The notes: generated by a model from the sequence alone, not told the origin. DNA of 52,717 nucleotides from an uncultured Sutterella sp. (GCA_902463725.1 CABQGK010000015.1:1-52717); one strand, 5' to 3'. Shown: positions 32,738 through 41,143, numbered from the stretch's first letter. A program made the numbers and translations.

Positions 32738-33484
32738 ATGTTGTTAATTCCAGCGATTGATATCAAAAACGGACAATGTGTTCGACTCCAACAGGGAGAC
32801 TTGAACAACAATATCACCGTCTATTCGACCGATCCTGTGGCAGTTGCCCGGCAGTGGGCAGACATGGGAGCAGAGCGTCTGCATATTGTGGATCTTGATG
32901 GCGCACAGTCCGGCAAGCCCACCAACATTGCCTTGATACGAGACATTGTGGCCGAGGTGAGTGATGTGATGCCAATTGAACTTGGCGGCGGATTACGCAC
33001 GCTTGAGCAACTTGAGAGCTATGTCGACGCTGGCGTTGAGTACTGCGTGATCGGTACTGCTGCGATCAAGCGCCCAGGTTTTCTGCATGATGCCTGCTCG
33101 AATTTTGGTGGGCAAATCATCGTTGCACTCGATGCCAAGGATGGCAAAGTCGCCACCGATGGTTGGCAGGCCGTGAGCGGAAACGCCGTGATTGATCTCG
33201 CGAAGAAGTTCGAAGACTACGGCGTAGAGGCTTTCCTCTATACCGATATTTCCCGTGACGGCATGCTAACTGGTTGCAACGTAGAGGCCACGGCAGAATT
33301 GGCGCGCGCTGTGAGTGTTCCCGTGATTGCATCGGGTGGCATTCGTGATCTTGATGACATTCGTGCGCTGCTTGCTGTGGAGGATGACGGCGTGATGGGC
33401 GCCGTTTTGGGTCGCTCCCTCTACGAAGGTACGCTCAAGTTCGAGCAAGCGCTTGAACTTGTTGATGCAGCTGAGGGGCGCTGA
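32738..33484 (+). CDS. hisA: ProFAR isomerase HisA
   Basis: 248 aa TIM barrel that opens the ribose ring of ProFAR to PRFAR. Catalytic aspartates lie in IPAIDIKNG and VALDAKDG. Conserved phosphate-binding ends ELGGGLR and IASGGIRD are visible. Paralogous to HisF three genes on. Confidence 0.96.
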   Translation: MLLIPAIDIKNGQCVRLQQGDLNNNITVYSTDPVAVARQWADMGAERLHIVDLDGAQSGKPTNIALIRDIVAEVSDVMPIELGGGLRTLEQLESYVDAGVEYCVIGTAAIKRPGFLHDACSNFGGQIIVALDAKDGKVATDGWQAVSGNAVIDLAKKFEDYGVEAFLYTDISRDGMLTGCNVEATAELARAVSVPVIASGGIRDLDDIRALLAVEDDGVMGAVLGRSLYEGTLKFEQALELVDAAEGR

Positions 33485-33558
33485 TTAACGCTATGGCGCG
33501 GGGTACGGAATCGCTCGGAAGCGAAACGTCCCCGCGTTTTGTTTATAAGGAAAGAGCC

Positions 33559-34335
33559 ATGCTCGCCAAACGCATCATTCCCTGCCTAGACGTTAATGCC
33601 GGTCGCGTTGTCAAAGGCACGAAATTTTTGAATTTGCGTGATGCGGGCGATCCCGTGGAGATCGCCCGACGCTACGACGAAGAGGGCGCCGACGAAATTA
33701 CCTTCCTCGACATTACCGCGAGCCTCGATGGGCGCGAGACGATGTTGCATGTGATTGAGCGCGTGGCTGAACAGGTGTTTATTCCTTTGACGGTCGGTGG
33801 CGGTGTCAAGGAGCTCTCTGATATCCGCCGACTGCTTAATGCAGGCGCCGACAAGGTGTCGATCAATACGGCAGGGATTAAGAACCCAGCTCTCATCGAG
33901 GAGTCCACGTCGCTCTATGGTAGCCAAGCGATTGTGGTGGCGATTGACGCGCGGCGCCGTGATCCGCTCGATGCGTCGAAGGGCTGGGAAGTCTACGTAC
34001 GCTCGGGGACAGAAAATACAGGGCTCGATGCGCTTGAGTGGGCGCGCCAAGTGGAGGCACTGGGTGCTGGGGAAATTTTGCTCACGAGCATGGATAGCGA
34101 CGGCATGAAGAACGGGTTCGATTTGGCGCTGACGCGTGCGGTCAGTTCGATGGTCGGCATCCCCGTGATTGCTTCTGGCGGCGTTGGCAATCTGCAGCAC
34201 CTAGTTGAGGGGGTTACTGAAGGGGGCGCCGATGCGGTGCTTGCTGCTTCGATCTTCCATTTTGGTGAGTACACTATCCGTGAAGCTAAAGAGTACATGC
34301 GCGCAAGGGGTATTGCTGTGCGCCTTGATGAGTAG
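33559..34335 (+). CDS. hisF: Imidazole glycerol phosphate synthase, cyclase subunit
   Basis: 258 aa TIM barrel that closes the imidazole ring with ammonia from HisH. The first catalytic aspartate lies in IIPCLDVNAGRVVKG and the second in VAIDARR. The ATG at 33559 follows AAGGAAAGAG; the 22 codons upstream in frame are not family sequence. Confidence 0.96.
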   Translation: MLAKRIIPCLDVNAGRVVKGTKFLNLRDAGDPVEIARRYDEEGADEITFLDITASLDGRETMLHVIERVAEQVFIPLTVGGGVKELSDIRRLLNAGADKVSINTAGIKNPALIEESTSLYGSQAIVVAIDARRRDPLDASKGWEVYVRSGTENTGLDALEWARQVEALGAGEILLTSMDSDGMKNGFDLALTRAVSSMVGIPVIASGGVGNLQHLVEGVTEGGADAVLAASIFHFGEYTIREAKEYMRARGIAVRLDE

Positions 34336-34347
34336 TGGAGCACTGCG

Positions 34348-34728
34348 ATGTGGCTTGATGAAGTGAAATTTGATGAGCGCGGCTTGGTGCCTGTGATTGC
34401 GCAGGATGCGCAGAGCGGTGCGGTATTGATGTTGGCGTGGGCGAATCGAGAAGCACTTGAGGAAGCGGCGCGTACGCACTGTGCGGTGTATTTCTCACGA
34501 TCGCGGGGCAAGCTTTGGCGCAAAGGCGAGCAGAGCGGCAACGTGCAGCGTCTTCGTAGTATTGCGCTCGACTGCGATGGTGATGCGGTGCTTTACCGCG
34601 TTGAGCAGGTTGGGGGTATTGCCTGTCACACGGGGCGGGCGAGTTGCTTTTGGCGCGAGCTTGATGAGCAGACGTGGCGCGTGACGTTGCCCACATTGAA
34701 AAATCCCAAGGAGATGTATGGTGAGTGA
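34348..34728 (+). CDS. hisI: Phosphoribosyl-AMP cyclohydrolase
   Basis: 126 aa, the HisI half only; in E. coli it is fused to HisE. It opens the adenine ring of PR-AMP. Zinc and magnesium ligands lie in DCDGDAVLYRV and GGIACHTGRASCFWR. The last codons overlap the hisE start by 11 bases, so the two activities are separate but tightly coupled. Confidence 0.95.
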   Translation: MWLDEVKFDERGLVPVIAQDAQSGAVLMLAWANREALEEAARTHCAVYFSRSRGKLWRKGEQSGNVQRLRSIALDCDGDAVLYRVEQVGGIACHTGRASCFWRELDEQTWRVTLPTLKNPKEMYGE

Positions 34729-35050
34729 AAACGAAGATATCTTGACTCGTCTTGCTGCGGTCATTGAATCGAGAAAACAAGCGGATCCTTCGACGAGTTA
34801 TGTCGCCAAACTCTTTAAGAAGGGGCCTGATGGGTTTCTCAAAAAGGTCGGCGAAGAGGCCACCGAGACCGTGATGGCGGCTAAGGATGGCATGGCGGGA
34901 AAAATTGTCTACGAATGCGCCGATCTATGGTTTCACACGCTGGTGATGCTGGCTTACTACGATTTAGGGCCAGAGGATGTTCTACGGGAGCTCGCAAGGC
35001 GTGAAGGACTCTCTGGTCTTGTCGAAAAGGCGAGTCGCCCAAAAGAGTAG
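34718..35050 (+). CDS. hisE: Phosphoribosyl-ATP pyrophosphatase
   Basis: 110 aa MazG-like helical enzyme that removes pyrophosphate from PR-ATP, the second pathway step. The motif KKVGEEATETVMAAKDG holds the magnesium-binding acidic residues. Last his gene of the cluster. A candidate promoter for hinT follows. Confidence 0.94.
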   Translation: MVSENEDILTRLAAVIESRKQADPSTSYVAKLFKKGPDGFLKKVGEEATETVMAAKDGMAGKIVYECADLWFHTLVMLAYYDLGPEDVLRELARREGLSGLVEKASRPKE

Positions 35051-35087
35051 GCGCTCGGAGAGACTCATCGCGTCGCTTGGCTGAGAT

Positions 35088-35117
35088 TTGTTTGCACCGC
35101 GCGATTTCGCCTACAAT
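35088..35117 (+). promoter_or_regulatory. Candidate promoter before hinT-tatABC
   Basis: TTGTTT (35088-35093) and TACAAT (35112-35117) with an 18-base spacer, about 60 bases before hinT. The -35 match is modest. Confidence 0.4.
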
Positions 35118-35177
35118 GAAAGCTTGAATGGGGCTGCAGTGCCTCAATCGAATCAACACAAAAGAAAAGGGGTCGGC

Positions 35178-35516
35178 ATGCAGCTTGACGATTGTTTGTT
35201 TTGTAAAATTGCCCGAGGCGAAATTCCTGCCACGAAGGTCTATGAGGATGATGAGGTGCTTGCCTTTAAGGACATCCACCCCAAGGCACCTGTGCACATT
35301 CTGATTATCCCCAAAAAGCACATCACCTCGCTTGCACATGCTGAAGATGCAGATGCACCGCTTTTGGGTAAAATGCTATCTTTGACACGCAAGCTTGCGG
35401 TGCAGGAGGGTGCTTTGAACGGCTTCCGTGTCGTTATCAACACTGGTCGCGATGGCGGTCAGGAAGTCGATCACTTACATGTTCATGTGTTGGGCGGTCC
35501 CCAACCGTGGAAATAA
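35178..35516 (+). CDS. hinT: HIT-family purine nucleoside phosphoramidase
   Basis: 112 aa HIT protein; the HinT branch hydrolyses AMP-lysine and other phosphoramidates. The histidine triad is H99, H101, H103 in VDHLHVHVLGG, and the N-terminal DCLFCKIARGEIP is characteristic. The start at 35178 (MQLDD) gives the usual length. It sits between hisE and tatA, as in other betaproteobacteria. Confidence 0.93.
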   Translation: MQLDDCLFCKIARGEIPATKVYEDDEVLAFKDIHPKAPVHILIIPKKHITSLAHAEDADAPLLGKMLSLTRKLAVQEGALNGFRVVINTGRDGGQEVDHLHVHVLGGPQPWK

Positions 35517-35530
35517 CCGGAGAGTAGATT

Positions 35531-35764
35531 ATGGGATCCCTATCTGTATGGCATTGGCTGATCGTTCTGGCGATCGTTGTTTTGGTTTTTGGTACCGGCA
35601 AGCTCAAGAATCTCGGTAAAGACTTGGGCGGCGCGATCAAAGGCTTTAAGGAAGGTATGGCTGAGGCCGAGTCCCCTGTTGAGCAGAAGAAAGAAATCGC
35701 TCAGGAAAAGACGGCCGCTCAGCCGGCTGACGCTACTGAAACGAAGGACAAGGTTCAGGGCTGA
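35531..35764 (+). CDS. tatA: Twin-arginine translocase subunit TatA
   Basis: 77 aa. One membrane helix (about residues 5-21) precedes the FGTGKLKNLGKDLGGAIKGFK amphipathic helix and an acidic-basic tail. TatA oligomers form the folded-protein pore. It follows hinT by 14 bases, with CCGGAGAG as ribosome-binding site. Unlike the usual tight tatABC spacing, 202 bases of structured DNA separate it from tatB. Confidence 0.94.
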   Translation: MGSLSVWHWLIVLAIVVLVFGTGKLKNLGKDLGGAIKGFKEGMAEAESPVEQKKEIAQEKTAAQPADATETKDKVQG

Positions 35765-35915
35765 TCTCGTTCAGTTGCCCCTTTCTGGCGGTCAGTGCGC
35801 CGACGCCCCGTGTCTGATGTGACGGCACCAAAGCGCTTCCTACCTCAGGTAACGGTGGGAAGCTTCTGACGGTGTTTCCCGCCTGCGCTCAGGCTGCTGG
35901 CGGTGTCCTGCCCAT

Positions 35916-35955
35916 GCCGCGGTCGTCGGTTGACTGACCGCGGCAAATTTATTTG
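35916..35955 (+). terminator. Terminator-like hairpin between tatA and tatB
   Basis: GCCGCGGTC (35916-35924) and GACCGCGGC (35936-35944) pair perfectly over 9 bp, followed by AAATTTATTT. The T run is broken, so partial termination is more likely than a full stop. Upstream, GGTGGGAA and TTTCCCGCC (about 35852-35882) give an alternative stem that competes with GCTTCC/GGAAGC. Confidence 0.5.
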
Positions 35956-35966
35956 GAAACTCTGCG

Positions 35967-36647
35967 ATGTTCGATTTTGGTTTTAGCGAAATGCTCGTGA
36001 TCGGTGTGGTAGCACTGGTCGTGCTCGGGCCCGAGAAGCTGCCGACCGTAGCCAAGACTGCGGGCGAGTGGATGGGCAAAGCGCAGCGTTTTGTCTCCCA
36101 AGTCAAGTCAGACATCAATCGAGAGGCTGATTTTGCAGGCCTGAAAGAGTTGCAAGATCAAGCCAAGGCGCTCGGTAATGAGATCCGTAGCACCGTGGAG
36201 AAATCTGCTTCGGAGATTCAAACTTCCGCTTCAGCGCTTGAGAAGAGCGTTGCAACGCAGAAGGAGACGCTCGACGAATCGGTCGGCGCTGTGAAGACCT
36301 CGCTAGCGGATTTGGGCCGAGAGGTGCAGGGGTCGATTGATGCCGCAGGCGATACAGCGACAACGTCGGCAGAGACGACGCCCGCTGTCAGTGCTCAGAC
36401 GGAAGAGGAAATGGCTGACTTCTACGGCTGGACGGGTGTAGAGCCTCAGGCGCCGACACCTGCCTATGAGTGGAAGGAGCCCAAGATTTTCCCGAAGCGT
36501 TATCGTTCGGGGCCCTCGGTTGATGAATTGGCCCGCGAGGTGGAGCGCTTGCGCCGAGAACTTGGTATGAGGGAAGCAAAACTCGGTGGTTCTAACCGTC
36601 GACTGACTGCCCGTGCTCGCTCCAATAGAGCGCGTATTTACCGCTAA
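35967..36647 (+). CDS. tatB: Twin-arginine translocase subunit TatB
   Basis: 226 aa. The N-terminus MFDFGFSEMLVIGVVALVVL and the following GPEKLP define TatB; a long helical, coiled-coil-like middle and a proline/arginine-rich tail follow. With TatC it forms the receptor for twin-arginine signal peptides. It ends 11 bases before the chosen tatC start. Confidence 0.93.
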   Translation: MFDFGFSEMLVIGVVALVVLGPEKLPTVAKTAGEWMGKAQRFVSQVKSDINREADFAGLKELQDQAKALGNEIRSTVEKSASEIQTSASALEKSVATQKETLDESVGAVKTSLADLGREVQGSIDAAGDTATTSAETTPAVSAQTEEEMADFYGWTGVEPQAPTPAYEWKEPKIFPKRYRSGPSVDELAREVERLRRELGMREAKLGGSNRRLTARARSNRARIYR

Positions 36648-36658
36648 AGAGATTGATG

Positions 36659-37453
36659 ATGGCTGACAACAACAATTCTGTGGATACGCCCGACGATCCG
36701 ATGGCTGAGCAGCCGCTCATGAGCCATTTGGTCGAGTTGCGCAACCGCACCGTGCGCGCGGCAATCGCCGTGATTGTCGTGTTTGTGGCACTTTCGCCCT
36801 TCATGCGTACGATCTTTGACTTTCTCTCGCAGCCGCTGATGGTGGCTCTGCCGCAGGGGGTCAAATTGCTAGCCACGGGGGTGGTGGCGCCCTTTATGGT
36901 GCCGCTTAAGGTAACGCTTTTCGTGGCCTTTTTGATAGCACTGCCCTACGTGCTGTATCAGATTTGGGCCTACATTGCGCCAGCGCTCTACCGTCGTGAG
37001 AAACGATTGGCATTGCCGATTATCGTTTCCTCGATCGTGATGTTCGCGCTCGGTATGGCGTACTGCTATTTCATCGTGTTCAGAATGGTGTTTCAGTTTA
37101 TCGCGGGTTTCAGCCCGACGAGCGTGAACTTTGCGCCAGACATCGATTCCTATTTCAGTTTTGTGCTGACAATGTTCTTTGCCTTCGGCCTGACGTTTGA
37201 GGTACCGATTGTTGTGATGGTGCTGAACCATGTGGGTTTGGCGAGCTATGAAAAGCTCGTGAAGGCGCGCCCCTTTGTGATTGTTGGCGCTTTTGTGCTC
37301 GCTGCGATCTTTACGCCGCCAGATGTGCTATCGCAATTGTTGCTTGCGTTGCCGCTCGTCATTCTCTTCCAAACGGGGATTTGGCTTGTAAAATTCTTTG
37401 GTAAAACTCAGGCAGAGATTGACGGCATGCCGCCTGAGCCTGATGAGGAATAA
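36659..37453 (+). CDS. tatC: Twin-arginine translocase subunit TatC
   Basis: 264 aa, six membrane helices. The N-terminal motif MSHLVELRNRTVRA and the conserved segment FGLTFEVPIVVMVLNHVGL are clear; TatC recognises the RR motif of signal peptides. TTG and ATG codons at 36653, 36656 and 36659 are all in frame; AGAG spacing favours 36659. Confidence 0.95.
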   Translation: MADNNNSVDTPDDPMAEQPLMSHLVELRNRTVRAAIAVIVVFVALSPFMRTIFDFLSQPLMVALPQGVKLLATGVVAPFMVPLKVTLFVAFLIALPYVLYQIWAYIAPALYRREKRLALPIIVSSIVMFALGMAYCYFIVFRMVFQFIAGFSPTSVNFAPDIDSYFSFVLTMFFAFGLTFEVPIVVMVLNHVGLASYEKLVKARPFVIVGAFVLAAIFTPPDVLSQLLLALPLVILFQTGIWLVKFFGKTQAEIDGMPPEPDEE

Positions 37454-37491
37454 GTGAGCGGAGCGATGCGCGAGCTCGCTTTCAACTACGA

Positions 37492-37520
37492 GAAGGGCTT
37501 CCTGCGAGAGGAAGCCCTTC
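37492..37520. terminator. Hairpin between tatC and degS
   Basis: GAAGGGCTTCCT (37492-37503) and AGGAAGCCCTTC (37509-37520) form a perfect 12-bp stem with a 5-base loop between convergent genes. The T run is poor on both sides. Confidence 0.7.
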
Positions 37521-37591
37521 GCTTGTGGTGGGTAGAAGAAGCACTAGAGTGAATGCGTGCGCGCAGCGCGTCTATAGACAGACGGCTTGCT

Positions 37592-38731
37592 TTAGCCAAC
37601 GTTTCTCACCGCTTCGCCGTCCGTTTGGTTAAGCGGATTCTGTGGACGTGGTCCCACTTTGATATTAATTTTGAGCACGTTTTTCCCGCGTAGCACCATC
37701 ACAGGGACTTCGGTGTTAGGCGGAATCGCTGCGATGAGGTCGAGTAGACGCGTGACTTGATAGATGTTTTCGTCGCCAATACGGGCTACGACATCAAAGG
37801 CACGTAACCCTGCGCGCTGGGCGGGGCTACCCTGAATGACGCTGTTGACCATCACGCCACTCGTGACCTCCAGTCCGAGATCGCGAGCGAATTCTGCTGT
37901 CAGCTGTACGGGCACAATGCCAAAGTAACCACGCTCGAGGTTACCCGCCATGAGGGCGGGGAGCACTTTCTGAATCATGGAAACGGGCACCGCAAAACCT
38001 ATGCCAATAAAGCCCTCGCTCGGTTCCGGAGAAAAAATCGCGGCATTGATGCCGACAAGTTTTCCTTGCGCATCGACCAACGCGCCCCCCGAGTTACCTT
38101 GGTTGATGGCAGCGTCAGTCTGAATGAAATCTTCGTAGTTATTGAGTCCAAAACCGTGACGCCCTAACGCCGAGATAATACCCGCGGTGACGGTCTGGCC
38201 AACAGCAAACGGGTTGCCGATGGCAAGCACGGGTTGTCCGACTTTGAGTGTGTCGGTGGGTGTCATCTCAATGGCGGGTAAGTTGGTAGCGAGTACTTTT
38301 AGTACGGCTAGATCCGTGTCTTTGTCGGCCGACAGTAACCGCGCATTAAAGCGCTGCCCATCGTTGAGTGTGACAAAGAGTTCACCAATACCGTTGACGA
38401 CGTGATGACTCGTGAGGATATAGCCATCGGGGCTCACAATCACCCCACTGCCGAGCGTATCGAGCGCGTGACCAGTCATCAAGTCGACCGTGGTATCGGG
38501 CGCTTCGGAGCGGTTGCGTGTCACGCTCGCGCGAGTCTGAATGGTTACCACGCTCGGAGCCGCTTTTTCAGCGGCTACCGAGAGGTCGACTACGCCCAAA
38601 GACTGTGGAGACGGCACGGATGGCGTTGGCGCGTTACTCTCGGACATTTGCTGTGCGAGGCGGATAAGCCCGAACACGGCCAGTGCGATTGTGATAAGTT
38701 GTGCGATAAGGAGCCAAAGACGGCGGATCAT
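37592..38731 (-). CDS. degS: DegS/AlgW-type membrane-anchored serine protease
   Basis: 379 aa. An N-terminal anchor (about residues 5-25) leads to a trypsin-like domain with triad H110, D140 and S214 (TSHHVV, DTDLAVL, NQGNSGGAL) and a single PDZ domain (about 280-365). One PDZ and an anchor match DegS/AlgW, which senses misfolded porins and cuts the anti-sigma factor RseA/MucA; DegP/DegQ have two. The ATG at 38731 has AGGTGG upstream. The rse genes are not in this window, so its target is inferred. Confidence 0.85.
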   Translation of the reverse strand: MIRRLWLLIAQLITIALAVFGLIRLAQQMSESNAPTPSVPSPQSLGVVDLSVAAEKAAPSVVTIQTRASVTRNRSEAPDTTVDLMTGHALDTLGSGVIVSPDGYILTSHHVVNGIGELFVTLNDGQRFNARLLSADKDTDLAVLKVLATNLPAIEMTPTDTLKVGQPVLAIGNPFAVGQTVTAGIISALGRHGFGLNNYEDFIQTDAAINQGNSGGALVDAQGKLVGINAAIFSPEPSEGFIGIGFAVPVSMIQKVLPALMAGNLERGYFGIVPVQLTAEFARDLGLEVTSGVMVNSVIQGSPAQRAGLRAFDVVARIGDENIYQVTRLLDLIAAIPPNTEVPVMVLRGKNVLKINIKVGPRPQNPLNQTDGEAVRNVG

Positions 38732-38853
38732 AATGCCACCTAATGCGCAAATGTGTGGAAATGGCCTCATTGTAATGGGCACTGCTGCGCATGATGTCAG
38801 TAAAACTGTGTCAATATTTTTGAGGAGCCTTTGTTCTTTGAGGAGTAAAAAGC

Positions 38854-39606
38854 GTGCAACGTGACGAAATTATCCGTTATCTCAACGACCTGCTTGATGC
38901 GGAGAGCTTCCGTGACTATGCCCCCAATGGGCTACAAGTCGAGGGTAAAGCAGAGGTAAACCGAATCCTTTTAGGCGTTACCGCTTCGCAAGCGATGGTC
39001 GACGCAGCGGCCGAGCGTGGCGCTGATATGTTGCTCGTTCATCATGGTTGGTTCTGGAAGGGGGAGCCCGCGGTGATCACAGGAATGAAACGACGCCGCT
39101 TGGCAAAACTTCTCTCTCACGACATCAACCTTGTGGGCTATCACATTCCACTTGATGCGCACCCCACGCTTGGTAACAATGCTGAGCTCGCTCGACTGCT
39201 CTCGCTCAAGCCCATTGGCCGCGCTGCCGATATGGACTTGGTTTGGATATGTGAACCCGAAGAGGGAACGTTGTCGCTAGCGGCGTTTGTCGAGCGTGTG
39301 AGTAGCGTACTCGATCGCGCTCCCTTGGTGCTTGGACACACAGAAGAGCCTCTCACGCGTATTGCACTCTGCACGGGGGCCGCGCAGGATTGGATAAGCG
39401 TGGCTGCTGAGCACGGTGCGCAACTCTACCTCTCTGGCGAGGTGAGTGAGCGGACAACGCATGAGGCGGTGGAAAATGACATCGTGTACCTCGCGGCAGG
39501 TCATCACGCCACGGAGCGCTTCGGTATTCAAGCGCTAGGGCGCGCCTTAAAAGAGGCTTTTCCCTCGCTCGACGTGTCGTACTTGGAAATTAACAATCCT
39601 GTGTAA
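38854..39606 (+). CDS. Nif3-family dinuclear metal protein (YbgI-like)
   Basis: 250 aa NIF3/YbgI family protein, annotated in databases as GTP cyclohydrolase I type 2 homologue; its real role is unsettled. Metal-site segments are LLVHHGWFW (about residue 63), DAHPTLGNNAEL and the C-terminal AGHHATERFG. The start is GTG at 38854 with GAGGAG upstream. In Burkholderia I recall this gene directly before petABC; those genes are absent here. Confidence 0.9.
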   Translation: MQRDEIIRYLNDLLDAESFRDYAPNGLQVEGKAEVNRILLGVTASQAMVDAAAERGADMLLVHHGWFWKGEPAVITGMKRRRLAKLLSHDINLVGYHIPLDAHPTLGNNAELARLLSLKPIGRAADMDLVWICEPEEGTLSLAAFVERVSSVLDRAPLVLGHTEEPLTRIALCTGAAQDWISVAAEHGAQLYLSGEVSERTTHEAVENDIVYLAAGHHATERFGIQALGRALKEAFPSLDVSYLEINNPV

Positions 39607-39664
39607 GTCAAAATTCTGCTCGCCTACTGCCACAAGCGTTTTAGGGAAAATTAATTGACAATAG

Positions 39665-39693
39665 TTGAGTTCTTAATCAGGATTTGATAAAAT
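39665..39693 (+). promoter_or_regulatory. Candidate sspA promoter
   Basis: TTGAGT (39665-39670) and TAAAAT (39688-39693) are 17 bases apart in an AT-rich stretch. A leader hairpin, CCGTCTC/GAGACGG (39705-39711, 39721-39727), follows. Confidence 0.6.
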
Positions 39694-39773
39694 CTTATAT
39701 CCGACCGTCTCGAACTATTTGAGACGGCTTTGACATCTATTTTGTGTTTTCTGCGAAAGAGGATCTCCCTTCT

Positions 39774-40376
39774 ATGATGGTGCTTTATTCGGGTCTTACA
39801 GATCCGTTTTCCCACAGCTGCCGTTTCGTACTCTATGAAAAGGGGTGTGAATTCGACATCAACGACATCGACATGTTTCAGCCGACGGATCTGAGCTCGT
39901 TGAATCCGTACGGTGAAGTGCCGATTCTGCAGGAACGTGACCTGATCCTCTACAACGCTGAAGTGATCATGACCTATATCGATGATCGCTTTCCGCATCC
40001 GCAGCTCATGCCGCCCGATCCGATGCAACGCGCTCGTGCTCGACTCTTCTATTACATCTTTAGCCGTGAGATTTTCCCGTTCGTGCGTGCGCTCGAAAAT
40101 CGAAACCTCACTGAAGAGCAACATCAAAATGCCCGTCAGCGCTTGCGCGATCAGCTCACGCTCGCTGGGATGCGTATGAGCACGAGCAAGTTTGTCATGG
40201 GTGAAGACTTTACGTTGCTTGACATTGCGCTTGCTCCGATCCTTTGGCGTCTCGACCACTACGGTATTGAGATGCCCGCGGCAGCGGCGCCGCTCATGAC
40301 CTACGCCGAGCGCCTCTTCTCGCGTCCTGCGTTCATCGATTCGATGACGCCCTCGGAACGTGTGATGCGCCGCTAA
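39774..40376 (+). CDS. sspA: Stringent starvation protein A
   Basis: 200 aa glutathione-transferase-fold protein that binds RNA polymerase and helps transcription in starvation and stress. The N-terminal thioredoxin-like half (VLYSGLTDPFSHSCRFVLYE) and the cis-proline segment PYGEVPIL are typical; it lacks GST activity in other bacteria. Start at 39774 (MMVLYSG) is chosen over an upstream GTG. sspB follows after 79 bases. Confidence 0.93.
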   Translation: MMVLYSGLTDPFSHSCRFVLYEKGCEFDINDIDMFQPTDLSSLNPYGEVPILQERDLILYNAEVIMTYIDDRFPHPQLMPPDPMQRARARLFYYIFSREIFPFVRALENRNLTEEQHQNARQRLRDQLTLAGMRMSTSKFVMGEDFTLLDIALAPILWRLDHYGIEMPAAAAPLMTYAERLFSRPAFIDSMTPSERVMRR

Positions 40377-40404
40377 GCTCGTTAGTGTTGCCTCTGGCTG
40401 AGAG

Positions 40405-40430
40405 AACCCGCGGCGAGTCCGCGGGTTTGC
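40405..40430 (+). terminator. Hairpin between sspA and sspB
   Basis: AACCCGCGG (40405-40413) and CCGCGGGTT (40419-40427) form a perfect 9-bp stem with a 5-base loop, followed by only a short T run. It could reduce sspB relative to sspA. Confidence 0.55.
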
Positions 40431-40455
40431 CGCCATTTCTCATGCAAGGATTGCT

Positions 40456-40854
40456 ATGACTGAAGCACCTACCCCTATCAAGCCCTATTTGATCAACGCG
40501 GTGCTCGACTACTGCCGAGATACAGGTTGCACACCTTACTTGGTCGTTGCGGTTGATGATGCTTGTCGAGTGCCACTTGAATACGTTCGAGACGGACATA
40601 TCGTTTTCAACATCAGCGATGAGGCTACGAACCGTTTGGCAGTGACAGTGACGGAACTCTCGTTCCAGGGGCGTTTCGGCGAGAACAATGAAATCTTCGA
40701 TGTGAGTGTTCCTCTCAATCGCATTGAAGCGATTACGCCGCTCGAGCACCAGGAGTTTGCTCTGAGCTTTTCTGTGACTCCTACCGAGGCGCCTAAAGAA
40801 GCGGAGCAAGTGCCTGCTCAATCTCGCCCTCGTCGTCCGACGCGCCTGAAGTAA
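40456..40854 (+). CDS. sspB: ClpXP adaptor SspB
   Basis: 132 aa. SspB binds ssrA-tagged proteins and delivers them to ClpXP. The folded domain spans about residues 5-110 (KPYLINAVLDYCRDTGCTPY, HIVFNISDEAT); a flexible proline-rich linker leads to the C-terminal RRPTRLK, which resembles the short ClpX-binding tail of E. coli SspB. Stop lies 29 bases before tRNA-Thr. Confidence 0.92.
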   Translation: MTEAPTPIKPYLINAVLDYCRDTGCTPYLVVAVDDACRVPLEYVRDGHIVFNISDEATNRLAVTVTELSFQGRFGENNEIFDVSVPLNRIEAITPLEHQEFALSFSVTPTEAPKEAEQVPAQSRPRRPTRLK

Positions 40855-40864
40855 ACTTTTCATG

Positions 40865-40870
40865 TATAAT
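40865..40870 (+). promoter_or_regulatory. Perfect -10 box before tRNA-Thr
   Basis: TATAAT lies 14 bases before the tRNA. No good -35 box is found at the right distance inside the end of sspB, so the tRNA may use this box weakly or be made by processing of the ssp transcript. Confidence 0.4.
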
Positions 40871-40883
40871 CACCCCTCCTAGT

Positions 40884-40959
40884 GCCTCTTTAGCTCAGTT
40901 GGTAGAGCAACCGCCTTGTAAGCGGTAGGTCGTCTGTTCGAGTCAGTCAAGGGGCACCA
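40884..40959 (+). tRNA. tRNA-Thr (anticodon TGT)
   Basis: 76 bases with encoded CCA. Acceptor GCCTCTT pairs with AAGGGGC (one G-U); D-stem GCTC/GAGC; anticodon stem ACCGC/GCGGT with loop CTTGTAA, anticodon at 40917-40919; T-loop TTCGAGT. The T-stem GTCTG/CAGTC has a T-T mismatch at 40933/40947. It reads ACA codons and probably other ACN. Confidence 0.93.
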
Positions 40960-41028
40960 GCAATATTTACCGTAAGCGCTTAAAAAATCAATGGCTTATG
41001 TGCTTTTTGGGTGGCTGTTTTGGTCATG

Positions 41029-41052
41029 GCTACTTAAAAAGCTACTTAAAAG
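41029..41052 (+). repeat. Tandem 12-base repeat downstream of tRNA-Thr
   Basis: GCTACTTAAAAA is followed directly by GCTACTTAAAAG. It lies in 249 bases without a gene after a tRNA. The flanking AT-rich DNA also has CTAGGAA/TTCCTAG further down. It is no known transposon end. Confidence 0.6.
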
Positions 41053-41143
41053 ATTTTGATTAACCGCTACAGCTAGGAATTTTCTATTTTTGAACTGAGA
41101 AAACTTCCTTCCTAGGTTTTTGAAAAGCGGTTACGGGAACATG

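Noticed and set aside
32738..34335. hisA and hisF as a recent tandem duplication
   Set aside because: They are the well-known ancient TIM-barrel paralogues with distinct active-site motifs and clear separate roles.
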